DNA of 29,356 nt from Coemansia sp. RSA 1804 (taxonomy: Eukaryota; Kickxellomycota; Kickxellomycetes; Kickxellales; Kickxellaceae), in contig JANBTH010000166.1 in the NCBI GenBank assembly GCA_027578815.1, positions 1-29,356 on the forward strand, in the 5' to 3' direction. A model generated the notes under the pieces. The model was not told the origin of the DNA. It made no database searches and saw nothing but the letters and a program-made list of their open reading frames with translations. A program made the position numbers and the translations under genes. How positions within the stretch are numbered: the first letter of the stretch is position 1; each line of letters starts with the position of its first letter. Positions 16,108 through 24,828 of this stretch are shown piece after piece.

Positions 16108-16821
16108 CTATCTCATTGTAGGTGTGTTCTCGGGCCACATCTCCTTCACGTAGCGGTTGATCTTTGTTCCAGCCTCGGCATCGTTGAGTTTTTGTACCTT
16201 GGGCACGTTCTTGTCAACAATCTCTTGAAGCATCGACGTAGACATTCCAGTGTTCTTCATCGCCTTTTTAATCTTCAAAGCAAACTTCTCTTTTGACTTT
16301 TGCGCATCGAGAGCAATTTTCAATGTACGCTTATCTGCAAAAACGGCGTTAGGGTCCATCGTGGGTGCCAGCGCCTTGTCGACAATCTTTGTTTCCTCCT
16401 GCAATTGCATGTTCGCAAGCGACTTTACAAGATAGCTGAATCCAACCTCTGCCTCTGGGGTGTCTGTATTGAGGATCTCAATCATCGTCATCGGCGCACA
16501 GTCGCCTTTGCGGGTACCAATGTTTATCAGCCGCGTAAAACCTCCCGGACGATCGGCAAACCGTTTGGCATATGTGTCCATCAAGAGAGGAACAACAATC
16601 TTTGGCTGATACAGATACGCCTCAATCCGGCGCCGATCCTGCAGAGTGCCTCGCTTTCCTAGAGTAATCATCTTGTCCACAAGGCGACGCAGCTCCTTCG
16701 CCCTTGGAACCGTGGTCTCTATCCGGCCATGTTTAATGAGATCTGTGGTCAGGTTGCGGAGCACCTGGCGTCTAAGCGCCGAGTGCATGTTCAGTTTTCT
16801 GTGCTTGCTTTTGGCATGCAT
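16108..16821 (-). CDS. MRPL8: Mitochondrial large-subunit ribosomal protein bL17m
   Basis: 237 residues starting MHAKSKHRKLNMHSALRRQVLRNL in part, the typical start of bacterial-type L17 (HRKL, then RR..LRNL). The conserved middle follows: ELRRLVDKMITLGKRGTL, FADRPGGFTRL and GDCAPMTMIEI. Family knowledge: bL17 binds 23S-type rRNA at the base of the large subunit near the exit tunnel; yeast MrpL8 is 238 residues. The frame continues 28 codons upstream to an ATG at 16905, but that extension is hydrophobic, not amphipathic, and breaks the family start, so 16821 is preferred. The C-terminal third (residues from about 145) is a fungal mitochondrial extension rich in Lys. The gene is divergent from RAD52. 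Confidence 0.9.
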   Translation of the reverse strand: MHAKSKHRKLNMHSALRRQVLRNLTTDLIKHGRIETTVPRAKELRRLVDKMITLGKRGTLQDRRRIEAYLYQPKIVVPLLMDTYAKRFADRPGGFTRLINIGTRKGDCAPMTMIEILNTDTPEAEVGFSYLVKSLANMQLQEETKIVDKALAPTMDPNAVFADKRTLKIALDAQKSKEKFALKIKKAMKNTGMSTSMLQEIVDKNVPKVQKLNDAEAGTKINRYVKEMWPENTPTMR

Positions 16822-17411
16822 GATTAGAAATGATAGACTGTTGCTGTCGTCAATGTAAGGAAATAAAAGGAAGTATAATTCAGAGGAGCAACAGAAAAGC
16901 GGCAATGAAAATATTTAACAAAGGTGTTTAGTAAAAAAAAGCAATTTGGGTTTCATTTTTGCTCTTATCAAAAAGCTGAAGAATCCAGCACCAATTCTGA
17001 CAAGAAAATCAAGGCTATGGGCTGATTTGATTGCGCATTAATTTGATGTGCATTTTAATTACAATATAGTTCTAATCAAAGCGTCAGCAGATTGGCATGG
17101 AAGAAAAAGTGCGCAGCAACATTATGCGGTGCAGCAGCACACAGCCTTTGTTTTGCTTTTTTTTTACTTAAATCAGAAACTATGCCTGATAAGATGTGAA
17201 CTGCCAAATCAACAAAGAAAACCAACTTTCCCTTTTCTTCCCCTTTGCTTTTGGGCTTTTTCCTTTCTTTTTATTGTTTTTCTTGCCAGAGATTACACCT
17301 TATTACTACTACTTGTATAAGATAGTTCTTACTCATTGCCCTGACTAAACTAGCAAACCAAGCACGCTTTTGTCGCAACAGCTATTAGATACAGAGAAAG
17401 AACATATAGCT
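16822..17411. other. Divergent promoter region of bL17m and RAD52
   Basis: About 590 bp, AT-rich with T/C runs (17150-17320) toward RAD52. No gene, no MluI-type cell-cycle box (ACGCGT) and no clear TATA box were seen. Confidence 0.5.
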
Positions 17412-18786
17412 ATGCTGCAGTATACGCCGAAAGGTAGTCCAGATGAAGATGGAAGCCTGCATCCTTTTACGCAAGAGGAGACACAGCGGATGCACCAGAT
17501 GCTACGTCGGAAGCTGGGACCCGAGCATGTAAGCACAAGACAGGGGATGGGTGGCATGCGTCTTTCGTACATTGAAGGCTGGCGCATTATTAGCATTGCA
17601 AATGAGGTGTTTGGATTTAACGGGTGGCGTTCGAGTATTCAGAATCTCACCATTGACTATGTCGATGCAGGCGAAGGTGGACGGTTCTCAATTGGCGCCA
17701 GCTGTGTTATGCGCATTACATTGCGTGACGGCACTTACCGAGAAGATGTTGGATTTGGAATGATTGAGAACACGAAATCCAAGGGGCAGGCTCTGGAGAA
17801 AGTCAGAAAGGAGGCAGTGACGGATGGCTTGAAGCGAGCAATGCGCCAATTTGGAAATGTGCTTGGCAACTGCGTGTACGACAAGGAATTTCTTCGGAAC
17901 ATGGGCCAGGTCCAGAAGCAGCCCAGAGGCGCAATACAGGGAGATTCATTGTACAGATATACAGATCTTGAAAACCAAAGCACCCCACCCTCTGCTTCTG
18001 CAACTAGCACTGCCAGCAACCCCTCAAATGAGACTATCAGTAACATAGGCAACAGCACCAAGCATCAAGCATGCGAGTCTGGCACGCTACCACATTCAAA
18101 CCAAACTATGCCAGTGGCAGATCTGTCTGCAGGGAATAGAAGACCAGGTATGTATCTAGAGGCCTCGGATATCAACATTGTTTTGTAAAAGTTGTTTGTC
18201 CTTTGCTTGTGTATAATGTGTCTTTAATGTTTTATTACCAATGGAATTATTATCTTGTTGTAACAGTTGTTTTATTCATGCAATAGATCTTCACCACAAC
18301 GCTTCTGCAGATTTCGACCTGGATTACATGTATGACGATGTTCTGGATATGATGGTTGATCTGGAGACCGATCGGCCAATAATACCTGACAGCCCGTCTT
18401 CTGGCTATGTGAACGATATGCCAGCAACCGAAATGCGCAGAAAGATGCCACCTCAGGCGGCACAAACACCCTCAAACGCCATATCTACGCCCATGAGTAT
18501 CGGGAGCAGCGTGAAGAACAGAAGCGCACCCGAGTCAGCTGCAAGATCAGGCGGATCTCTTGCAAGAGGAGAATGGGTTCCGCCATCGTCACGGAATCTG
18601 TCGTTTGAAGCACCACCACACCCCCCACAACCAGACAGGTTGCCAAATACTTCATCAGTTCAGCAGCAGCAGCAGCAGCAGAATGGCTCCATTAATGCTG
18701 TCTCAGGCCGTCCCAAATCATTTGCAGATGTTTCGTCATTCACGCCGGCTTCACATGGGAAATCCGGTCCAAACTTAACAAAGTAA
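17412..18786 (+). CDS. RAD52: RAD52 recombination mediator (two exons)
   Basis: Exon 1 is 17412-18147 and exon 2 is 18287-18786; the 139-bp intron starts GTATGT and ends AATAG, and the join restores a GAT codon. The product is 411 residues. The start is the ATG at 17412: the frame opens after a TAA at 17346 and contains no earlier ATG. Rad52 anneals RPA-coated single strands and loads Rad51 in homologous recombination. The annealing domain (about residues 19-173) shows KLGPEHVSTRQGMGG, YIEGWRIISIANEVFGFNGW, REDVGFG and the signature KEAVTDGLKRAMRQFGNVLGN. Exon 2 encodes the mediator tail: an acidic patch (DFDLDYMYDDVLDMMVDLE, a candidate RPA-binding site), seven Gln from a CAG repeat, and near the C-terminus FTPA (F397), matching the FxxA Rad51-binding motif known in yeast Rad52. 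The tail is poorly conserved, so those sites are inferred. Confidence 0.93.
18661..18681 (+). repeat. (CAG)7 triplet repeat in RAD52
   Basis: Seven CAG codons encode poly-Gln in the disordered C-terminal tail of Rad52. Confidence 0.8.
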
Positions 18787-19108
18787 GCGGACCAAAATAC
18801 GGTGCTATCGTATCTGTGTGTTTTAGTGAGTAATATTTGCACAGCATCTTATCATAATGTTTCTTCTGGAACTATCTCTAAATAATTAATGTCAGATGAA
18901 GTTTTGTTAACACAAATATATTTTATTCTTTTCTTTCAGTAACAAGTATTAGTTAGTCAACCTGCTTTTTCTATCTTTCCCGTATATTAATTAATTTGTG
19001 AACTGTTCTTTAAATTCTACACATTAATTTTGCCGATAAACCGTTTGTCAGTCACAAGGAATGACCTATATCCATGACAAAGTCTCGTATAGCAACCATT
19101 TGCTGCAC
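18787..19108. other. Convergent intergenic region, RAD52 and phytochelatin synthase
   Basis: About 320 bp, strongly AT-rich, between two stop codons. It presumably carries both polyadenylation regions. No gene seen. Confidence 0.6.
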
Positions 19109-20530
19109 TCAAGCCGAATGCTTTATTTCTTGTACTTTCTTTGACGAGCAACATTTATTGCTCTTACCACACGAGAGTCTGGTTGGAAGCACGTCAGACG
19201 GACGCTCTGGAAGATCCACAACATCCATATCTGTTTCTGTTGTCAAGAGTGGGTCTATATGCAGGTCAGCGGCCACAGGATCGAGATCCAAACGAGCATC
19301 CTTGTGAGATATCAGGAAATATCCACGCGGCAAGTTGGTCTCCTTGTCCAAGGGCTGCAACGAGTCATAAAGCTTGTCAACGTCGCAGAACCACGATGGA
19401 TACTTGTATCTTGCGCTGTCCAGAACCAACACCTTGTTGGTTTCAGGGTGATACGCGCCGACAGGAGAGAAGTGACCATCGCCTGTCTGACCAAGTGTGC
19501 TGCGTGAAAACGACAGAACCATGAAAACATCGTCTCTTTGAGTCACGTATTTGATATCCCGCAAAAACTCGTTGCGTGAAGCCGCTGTTCCACGCTTTGC
19601 AATTACCTGTGCGTGAGAGCTCGACAAACAGAGAAACTGGTCAAACGTTATTCCGCTTGCTTTAAGCTCAGATTCCGTCCGACAGGACTCAAGAAGCTCG
19701 TCGCTGTACCAGCGCCAAACGCCCTTCCACGTACGGCCAGGATCAACCTCAAGCGCATTGAGCACCATTGCCAGCGAGCTGGGCCCGCAGTATGCAGGCT
19801 CAGACTGGACAGTAAAATTACCAGCAAGGTTAAAGTAACCCTCTGCATAGCCTGCATTCAGTGCTTCCTTGAACAACTTGCGACCCTTTTCAGATGTAAA
19901 TGATACAAGATCTGCAGGAAGCTCTCTCCGGTAAAACGACATTGCTGTAGTAGCGGGGGCTGCATGTTCTATCTTCTGTGGGCTCAATGTCGAATTGTGT
20001 GTCGATGCGTAGCCGTCCTTACCACCGCATGGTATTATGTGCAAGTCGTTCACTTTTGGCGAGATGGATAAGTTGCTGCACCGACTGACCATCTTTTCTT
20101 TGACACGTTCGGCTGATATGGACGCAGGGACGCTGTTGCTGGAGGCGCCCTTTTGTTTCAGCTGGTCTAAATTTTGTTGTTGCAGCAGCGCAGCCTCTTT
20201 GCAAGAGACAGTCAGCACAGCGCTACACCCAGTCTTTTCATGTTCAGCCGGCGTAGCGCAGTTATTAATTGGCTCCTTATTGCGGAAAAAACAGGAAGGT
20301 AACAATCCAAGCGACAAAGACGTGGGCATATTATCGGCTATGCCGGCAGAGCAAGGCACCGACAGAGCACTGGTGCACATGTTAGCACCTCCACAACCCT
20401 GCGAATAAGACAATAGTGTTGATTCAGACGCTATGTCTGCGGTTCTGCCCAGGCATGAGCAACTTCGTGAAGGCCCAGAGAGCTCAGAGCACCTTATCAA
20501 GCACCGAAATAGTGTTTGCGATCGAGACAT
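19109..20530 (-). CDS. PCS: Phytochelatin synthase with N-terminal extension
   Basis: 473 residues. Phytochelatin synthase is a papain-like enzyme that transfers gamma-Glu-Cys between glutathione molecules to make metal-binding peptides (EC 2.3.2.15), giving cadmium and arsenic tolerance. The catalytic domain runs from about M197 (MSFYRRELP) to about residue 410. The triad is intact: C248 (SEPAYCGPSSLAMVLNAL), H353 (GDGHFSPVGAYH) and D371 (VLVLDSARYKYP). The Cys-His and His-Asp spacings, 105 and 18, are close to or the same as plant PCS (106 and 18). The C-terminus is short with a small Cys motif (SCGKSNKCC). The first 196 residues are unlike the plant enzyme: 13 cysteines, Ser-rich, and the first 15 residues are basic without acids, which could be a mitochondrial presequence. 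Starting at M197 instead would give a compact 277-residue enzyme. A TATATATT-like element lies only about 45 bp upstream of the ATG at 20530. Confidence 0.92.
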   Translation of the reverse strand: MSRSQTLFRCLIRCSELSGPSRSCSCLGRTADIASESTLLSYSQGCGGANMCTSALSVPCSAGIADNMPTSLSLGLLPSCFFRNKEPINNCATPAEHEKTGCSAVLTVSCKEAALLQQQNLDQLKQKGASSNSVPASISAERVKEKMVSRCSNLSISPKVNDLHIIPCGGKDGYASTHNSTLSPQKIEHAAPATTAMSFYRRELPADLVSFTSEKGRKLFKEALNAGYAEGYFNLAGNFTVQSEPAYCGPSSLAMVLNALEVDPGRTWKGVWRWYSDELLESCRTESELKASGITFDQFLCLSSSHAQVIAKRGTAASRNEFLRDIKYVTQRDDVFMVLSFSRSTLGQTGDGHFSPVGAYHPETNKVLVLDSARYKYPSWFCDVDKLYDSLQPLDKETNLPRGYFLISHKDARLDLDPVAADLHIDPLLTTETDMDVVDLPERPSDVLPTRLSCGKSNKCCSSKKVQEIKHSA

Positions 20531-21173
20531 CTGTGGATAGTTGGATGCCTTGCTATTGTTGTGCTATGAAATATATAGAGTATATGTGGTATATGAGATC
20601 TGTGGTATTTTCTTGCTTCTAACCGAATAACAAAAAAGCTAGAGAACAAAACAAAGAGTAAAAACACGAAGATAACGCAAACATAACTTTCTAGAGGCGG
20701 AATACGCCAAGCTTTTTATATCCAACGATCTATTCCACTCTGGATCGCTTGCAAAACCCAGCCCCATCCGATTGGAAGCAAATATTTTTAGAGGATTCAT
20801 AATGTCATGGAGTGCCAACGCTAAAATGACGCACAGAAAAAACTTGGTTTGTAAAACTCGAGCAGCAGCCACTTGGAGCAAAGTCACTTGGCTTGCAAAC
20901 CCAGGGAAGACGAATTCTATATGAAAATGGTTTAACCACATTATTTTCATACCAACCAATCGTTTCATTTAGCGGGCTTTCGTGAAAGCATCAGATAAGC
21001 CAGGAAAATGGAAGAATATTCTGGAAGAGCATTGAAAATTGGAATGGGGCGAAATGATGCGCTCTCAACCTCGTCTAAACTTGACATTATCAGAATTAAA
21101 GAATGGTAGTATATTTATAAGGAAAAAGCAAAAGAAATGGCAATTGAAAAGGGGCCTTAAATCGTGTTTACCT
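20531..21173. other. Intergenic region between PEX3 and phytochelatin synthase
   Basis: About 640 bp on the path PEX3 then PCS (both minus). It holds the PCS promoter side (TATA-like 20572-20577) and the PEX3 3' end. A 109-codon minus-strand frame at 20639-20968 was examined and not accepted as a gene. Confidence 0.5.
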
Positions 21174-22631
21174 CTACAGCATAGAGCTCTCGGCAGTGTA
21201 CACGACAGCAGACAATGCCTGGACTTCGCGCGAGGCACTGATGTTTTCTAGGTAGTTGTTTGGCACGCCGTTCAAGATCTGGTGGCCCTCGCGCGCTATG
21301 CGTGGCAGCAGCTGCACCACAACAACTCTGCTTTCGGAGGGGGACGAGAACTCTTCAAATTCCTTGACCACTTCGTCAAGGTCTGGTGCTGTCTCGCCTT
21401 CCACTGTCGGTGGAAGCGGCTTATTAAAAACAGGCACAGGCACAGGCTCGGGGAAGCTTTCCTGAAGCGCATCCAGTAGCTGAGTTGTGAGTCTGTCGAC
21501 AGAGCTGTTAAAAACGTACGCAAAATCACGGCTCTCAATAATGTCGCGGATCTGATCGAGCAGACGAATAAATACGGGCGTAAAAACCTTGTCAGCCTCC
21601 AGTCTATTTGACGACAGATAGTCGCTTACATTCGCATCGCCGAGCGGCAGAACAAACCCGGATAGCATCTGAACTATGTCGTTTTCGCGAAGCCGGATGT
21701 GAATTGTGTTAAACAGCGCTGTCAGCTCGCGATGCGACATACGTTCCTTGAGAGATAGCTGGCCAACAGAATGATTGACTGCATCTACAATCAGATTCAT
21801 CATCTTGCGCCAGCCACGATTCAGAAACCACCAGCTCAGCATCAAAAAATTCTGCTCCTCTGTCATGGATATCCGGGACTGGCTTCGACCCTCCAACACA
21901 ACGTTATCCTTGTTATCGCCAACAAACTTTCCAACAACAGAATCAAGGTATGTGCTCCGCCCAACTATGTTTAACTGAATGTGAACAAACATGGTCAACA
22001 GCGACTCCGAGTAGACTGCAATCATGGTACGTGCAAAACTCTGGACCTTGATGTCCTCCCAGATCTCTACTTTGGTCCTTCTGGGCGACTCGATTTCCTC
22101 AGTAGCAGATGCATTGCATATAGAGCCGTCGGTACTATCATTTCCCTGATCAGGACTATGATCTTTCTTGTCCTTTATTTGAGTATTCTCATCGCCATTG
22201 TTACTGCCACTGCCACTGCCACTGCTGCTGCTGTTCTTGTTCGACCAAACATTATTTTCTCCTTCTCCGCGTGGCTGTACTTGCGATTCGTGGTCGGCTG
22301 CCTCGTCATCTACAGGAATGGGATGGGAAGTTTGCGGTCTGTGGATTGCACGTAGCTCAGCTATAAGCCGCTCAACGTCAACCTCGCGCAATACCTGCTC
22401 GCTTAGCTCTGGCAGCAGACTCATTATGGTAAAAAGGCAATCGCGCTGGTTCTGATCAAAGCGCCGACGAATATTCTCCTTGGATGCGCGTTCCTTTGCG
22501 GACGAGGCCTGCATCTCGACTAGCCTCTGAGTAAGCAGCTTTGCTGACATATACAGTCCACCGACAACACCAGCCCCTATAACGAATTTCCGCTGGTGCC
22601 GTCTAAGAAACCCCAACGTTCCCTCAAGCAT
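21174..22631 (-). CDS. PEX3: Peroxisome biogenesis factor 3 (peroxin-3)
   Basis: 485 residues, no intron. Pex3 is the membrane anchor that receives Pex19 with peroxisomal membrane proteins, and in fungi also serves inheritance and pexophagy. N-terminus as in the family: FLRRHQRKF (basic), a membrane segment at about residues 16-33 (VIGAGVVGGLYMSAKLL), then RRRFDQNQRDCLFTIMSLLPELSEQVLREVDVERLIAEL, which contains the conserved NQ.DC.FT and LLP.L.EQ motifs. A hydrophilic Ser/Gly/Asn/Asp-rich insert occupies roughly residues 110-185 and is probably a disordered loop. The C-terminal helical part includes SFARTMIAVYSESLLTMFVHIQLNIVGR, a recognisable Pex3 segment. Length is near that of other fungal Pex3 (about 440-530). 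The gene has its own promoter in the 2.2-kb gap to the right. Confidence 0.92.
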   Translation of the reverse strand: MLEGTLGFLRRHQRKFVIGAGVVGGLYMSAKLLTQRLVEMQASSAKERASKENIRRRFDQNQRDCLFTIMSLLPELSEQVLREVDVERLIAELRAIHRPQTSHPIPVDDEAADHESQVQPRGEGENNVWSNKNSSSSGSGSGSNNGDENTQIKDKKDHSPDQGNDSTDGSICNASATEEIESPRRTKVEIWEDIKVQSFARTMIAVYSESLLTMFVHIQLNIVGRSTYLDSVVGKFVGDNKDNVVLEGRSQSRISMTEEQNFLMLSWWFLNRGWRKMMNLIVDAVNHSVGQLSLKERMSHRELTALFNTIHIRLRENDIVQMLSGFVLPLGDANVSDYLSSNRLEADKVFTPVFIRLLDQIRDIIESRDFAYVFNSSVDRLTTQLLDALQESFPEPVPVPVFNKPLPPTVEGETAPDLDEVVKEFEEFSSPSESRVVVVQLLPRIAREGHQILNGVPNNYLENISASREVQALSAVVYTAESSML

Positions 22632-24828
22632 GATTCTATGTTAAAGAGTACACAAGTAATAAGAATGAAAAATAGATTTTCCTTTTTCTGGCTGATCCCT
22701 AAATCCTCCAGAATTTGAAAAGGGACTGATAGCTAGAAACTCGGGGTTGTTTAGTGTACAAATATCAGAGAATAAACAGAACTCGTAAAAGACAAGAAGC
22801 TAAAAGGCCAAAGAGTCGGATTTTTCAGAATTTAGAAAAGCTAGCGCAATAAAAGAAGGTTTCGGCTTGTTTAAAACAAATCCATGCATGTCACAGCTTC
22901 TGCAGAAAAAGCATGTGATCGCGATTGCGCAAGTTAATAACGCAATAATAAATAAATTAACAAAGATCTGTCTAATAATCAGTCAAATCAAGAATAGCAC
23001 TGAATTCACTCAGAACTGGGACTGGAGCATAGCACTTTCAGCTTACTATCTGAATTGTCACGCAACAATGGCTTCTTCATTGGAACCAAATGTTTTGGCT
23101 GGATTCTGTTTATGCATGGCGTGTTTTGATAGTAAGCAAAACAATGGCGGATATCTCTCAAAGAAAGAAACTCTAAATGTGTTTGTGTCCATGGCAATGC
23201 TAAAATCCAGAATGACCTAAGCAAGTTTTGTGTGGTCACAGCAGCGCTGTACAAAACAAACAACAGCAATTAGATGGATATAGTGTGGATTCTTTAACGT
23301 ATGTCCATTGTAGCGATCCATTTATTGGACCAAGCAATGTTGCTCTGTTTGTCATCCGAAGTAGGAAATGAGCATTCATCTAGAGCAAACATAACAGATT
23401 GACTATCTAGCAAGAGCATCACTGTTGCGTTTTTGCAGTCTGCGAGTCATGCACATAGCGTACTATCAGCAAAGTCCTCCTGAATGAGCTTGTGATGCTC
23501 AGTTGCCAAGTGAAAACAACAATGATCTTGTTTTACAGTCTTCTGTGTGTCAGCTTTAATATATACGATCACGCGCATAGAACCTTTATTGATCATATAT
23601 CATTGGAAGATGCAATCTTGGCGCCATATTCCTTTAACGTAGTGGAATTTGGTGCATGTTTATTTTTATCAGAACATTTCCAGCGGTTAGGTAGTATAGT
23701 GAGAGCCTCTTTCTCTTTGGCAAGCACTGTTTAGAATGGCCAACCAAGCAGAAAGACTTGGTTGGTGTTGCCGAATAGTGAAGCGGGATGCCGCAACCAA
23801 AAAGTCTAAAGTAACCACCTTTGTAAGATTTCATTTGGCAGAGCATTAAGCAGACGCCTAGAGCAAGTGAGAACATTTCTGTTCCAGGTTAGCAACATCT
23901 TTCCTGGCCACTGTACAATGGCGGCCAAAAAAAGGCTTCTCCACCTACAATGCGCTTACTGGTGCACTCTTCTTCAGCAAACAAAAGCAAGGAGGCCTTG
24001 GGTTGATTCCTGGGTTTTCTATCTCTTGCATGCCAGAAGGCCAATCACATGCATCATGCCCGGTTCCTGGAAGCGGACCTGCACCAGTCATAAAATCACC
24101 TCCCTCTTTGCCCCAATACAGCCATTGATCCTCACAGTCATTATTTTTCTGCAGCCAACAATCTCGCTCCGGCTGGAACAAGAGAGCTAGCGACTAGTAA
24201 TTCCATTTGAGGGAGAGAGGGGTGTTTTCACAACTGGGATACAAAGGCCTGTAGAAAAAGAGGGACGAGTCTAGCACATAGTGGACGACCAGCGAGCGGA
24301 AAGACCAAAAAAGGCACAGGCGCTGCTTCTATTGTTCAGCGTCCACTAAGGCAAGACTCCTGTTGCAAAGTAAAGCATTGTTGAAGAGCAGATGGGGTGA
24401 AGAAGCTGAGGGGTTGGCAGCAGTGCTCTTCCACCAAGTCTGCACGCGTAGAATGTGGAATGTCAAACCAGGCGCAAATCGTTTACATTAAAGCGGGAAA
24501 GCGAGTCAAGAAACTTGTTTATTTAAATATACGCCCAGCTGCAGCTCTTTCGGGCATGCATCAAGGTGCAGCAGAGCAACATTCCTTTCTCCTTCCATTC
24601 CTATTCCACCGACACCACCACCTAGTTCTTTTTTCTTCTCCATTCCTTCCATTCCTTTTATAACCACAGCAACACCTCAGTTCCGTCTCGACATCGACTG
24701 TTGTTATTTCTTGTTCATACTTGTCTCACGTCTCTTTATTTATCACAAACAGAAACTGATAGTACATTTTAGGAACTGAAAGTGTGCCAGTATTAATATC
24801 TTTCTAGCACAGTACTCGGCCAGACAGG
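22632..24828. other. Long gene-free stretch between PEX3 and the next gene
   Basis: About 2.2 kb separating two divergent genes. The longest open frames (for example 22867-23220 plus) have no family resemblance and composition like random AT-rich DNA. Contents seen: a perfect 9-bp inverted repeat at 23740-23765, a TATA/TTTAAA-like stretch near 24518-24532, and a C/T-rich tract at about 24585-24660 that probably belongs to the promoter or leader of the downstream gene. No tRNA B-box or transposon end was recognised. Confidence 0.5.
23740..23765. repeat. Inverted repeat, 9-bp arms
   Basis: CCAACCAAG and CTTGGTTGG separated by 8 bases form a perfect hairpin-capable dyad in the gene-free stretch. 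Function unknown. Confidence 0.6.

Noticed and set aside
16822..16905. 28-codon N-terminal extension of bL17m
   Set aside because: Hydrophobic with acidic residues rather than a presequence; the family start HRKL follows closely after the ATG at 16821.
17370..17411. Start of RAD52 at 17370
   Set aside because: The codon there is TTG, not ATG. The first in-frame ATG after the TAA at 17346 is at 17412.
20639..20968. 109-codon minus-strand frame between PEX3 and PCS
   Set aside because: No family resemblance, mixed hydrophobic composition and no promoter-like context; it lies in AT-rich spacer and is probably chance.
12097..22631. Idea of a functional stress cluster (quinone reductases, RAD52, phytochelatin synthase, PEX3)
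   Set aside because: Genes lie on both strands with separate promoters, and a housekeeping ribosomal protein sits among them; no shared regulatory motif was seen beyond copies 2 and 3. Ordinary neighbourhood is the simpler reading.
22867..23220. 117-codon plus-strand frame in the gap right of PEX3
   Set aside because: Composition like translated random AT-rich DNA and no recognisable domain.
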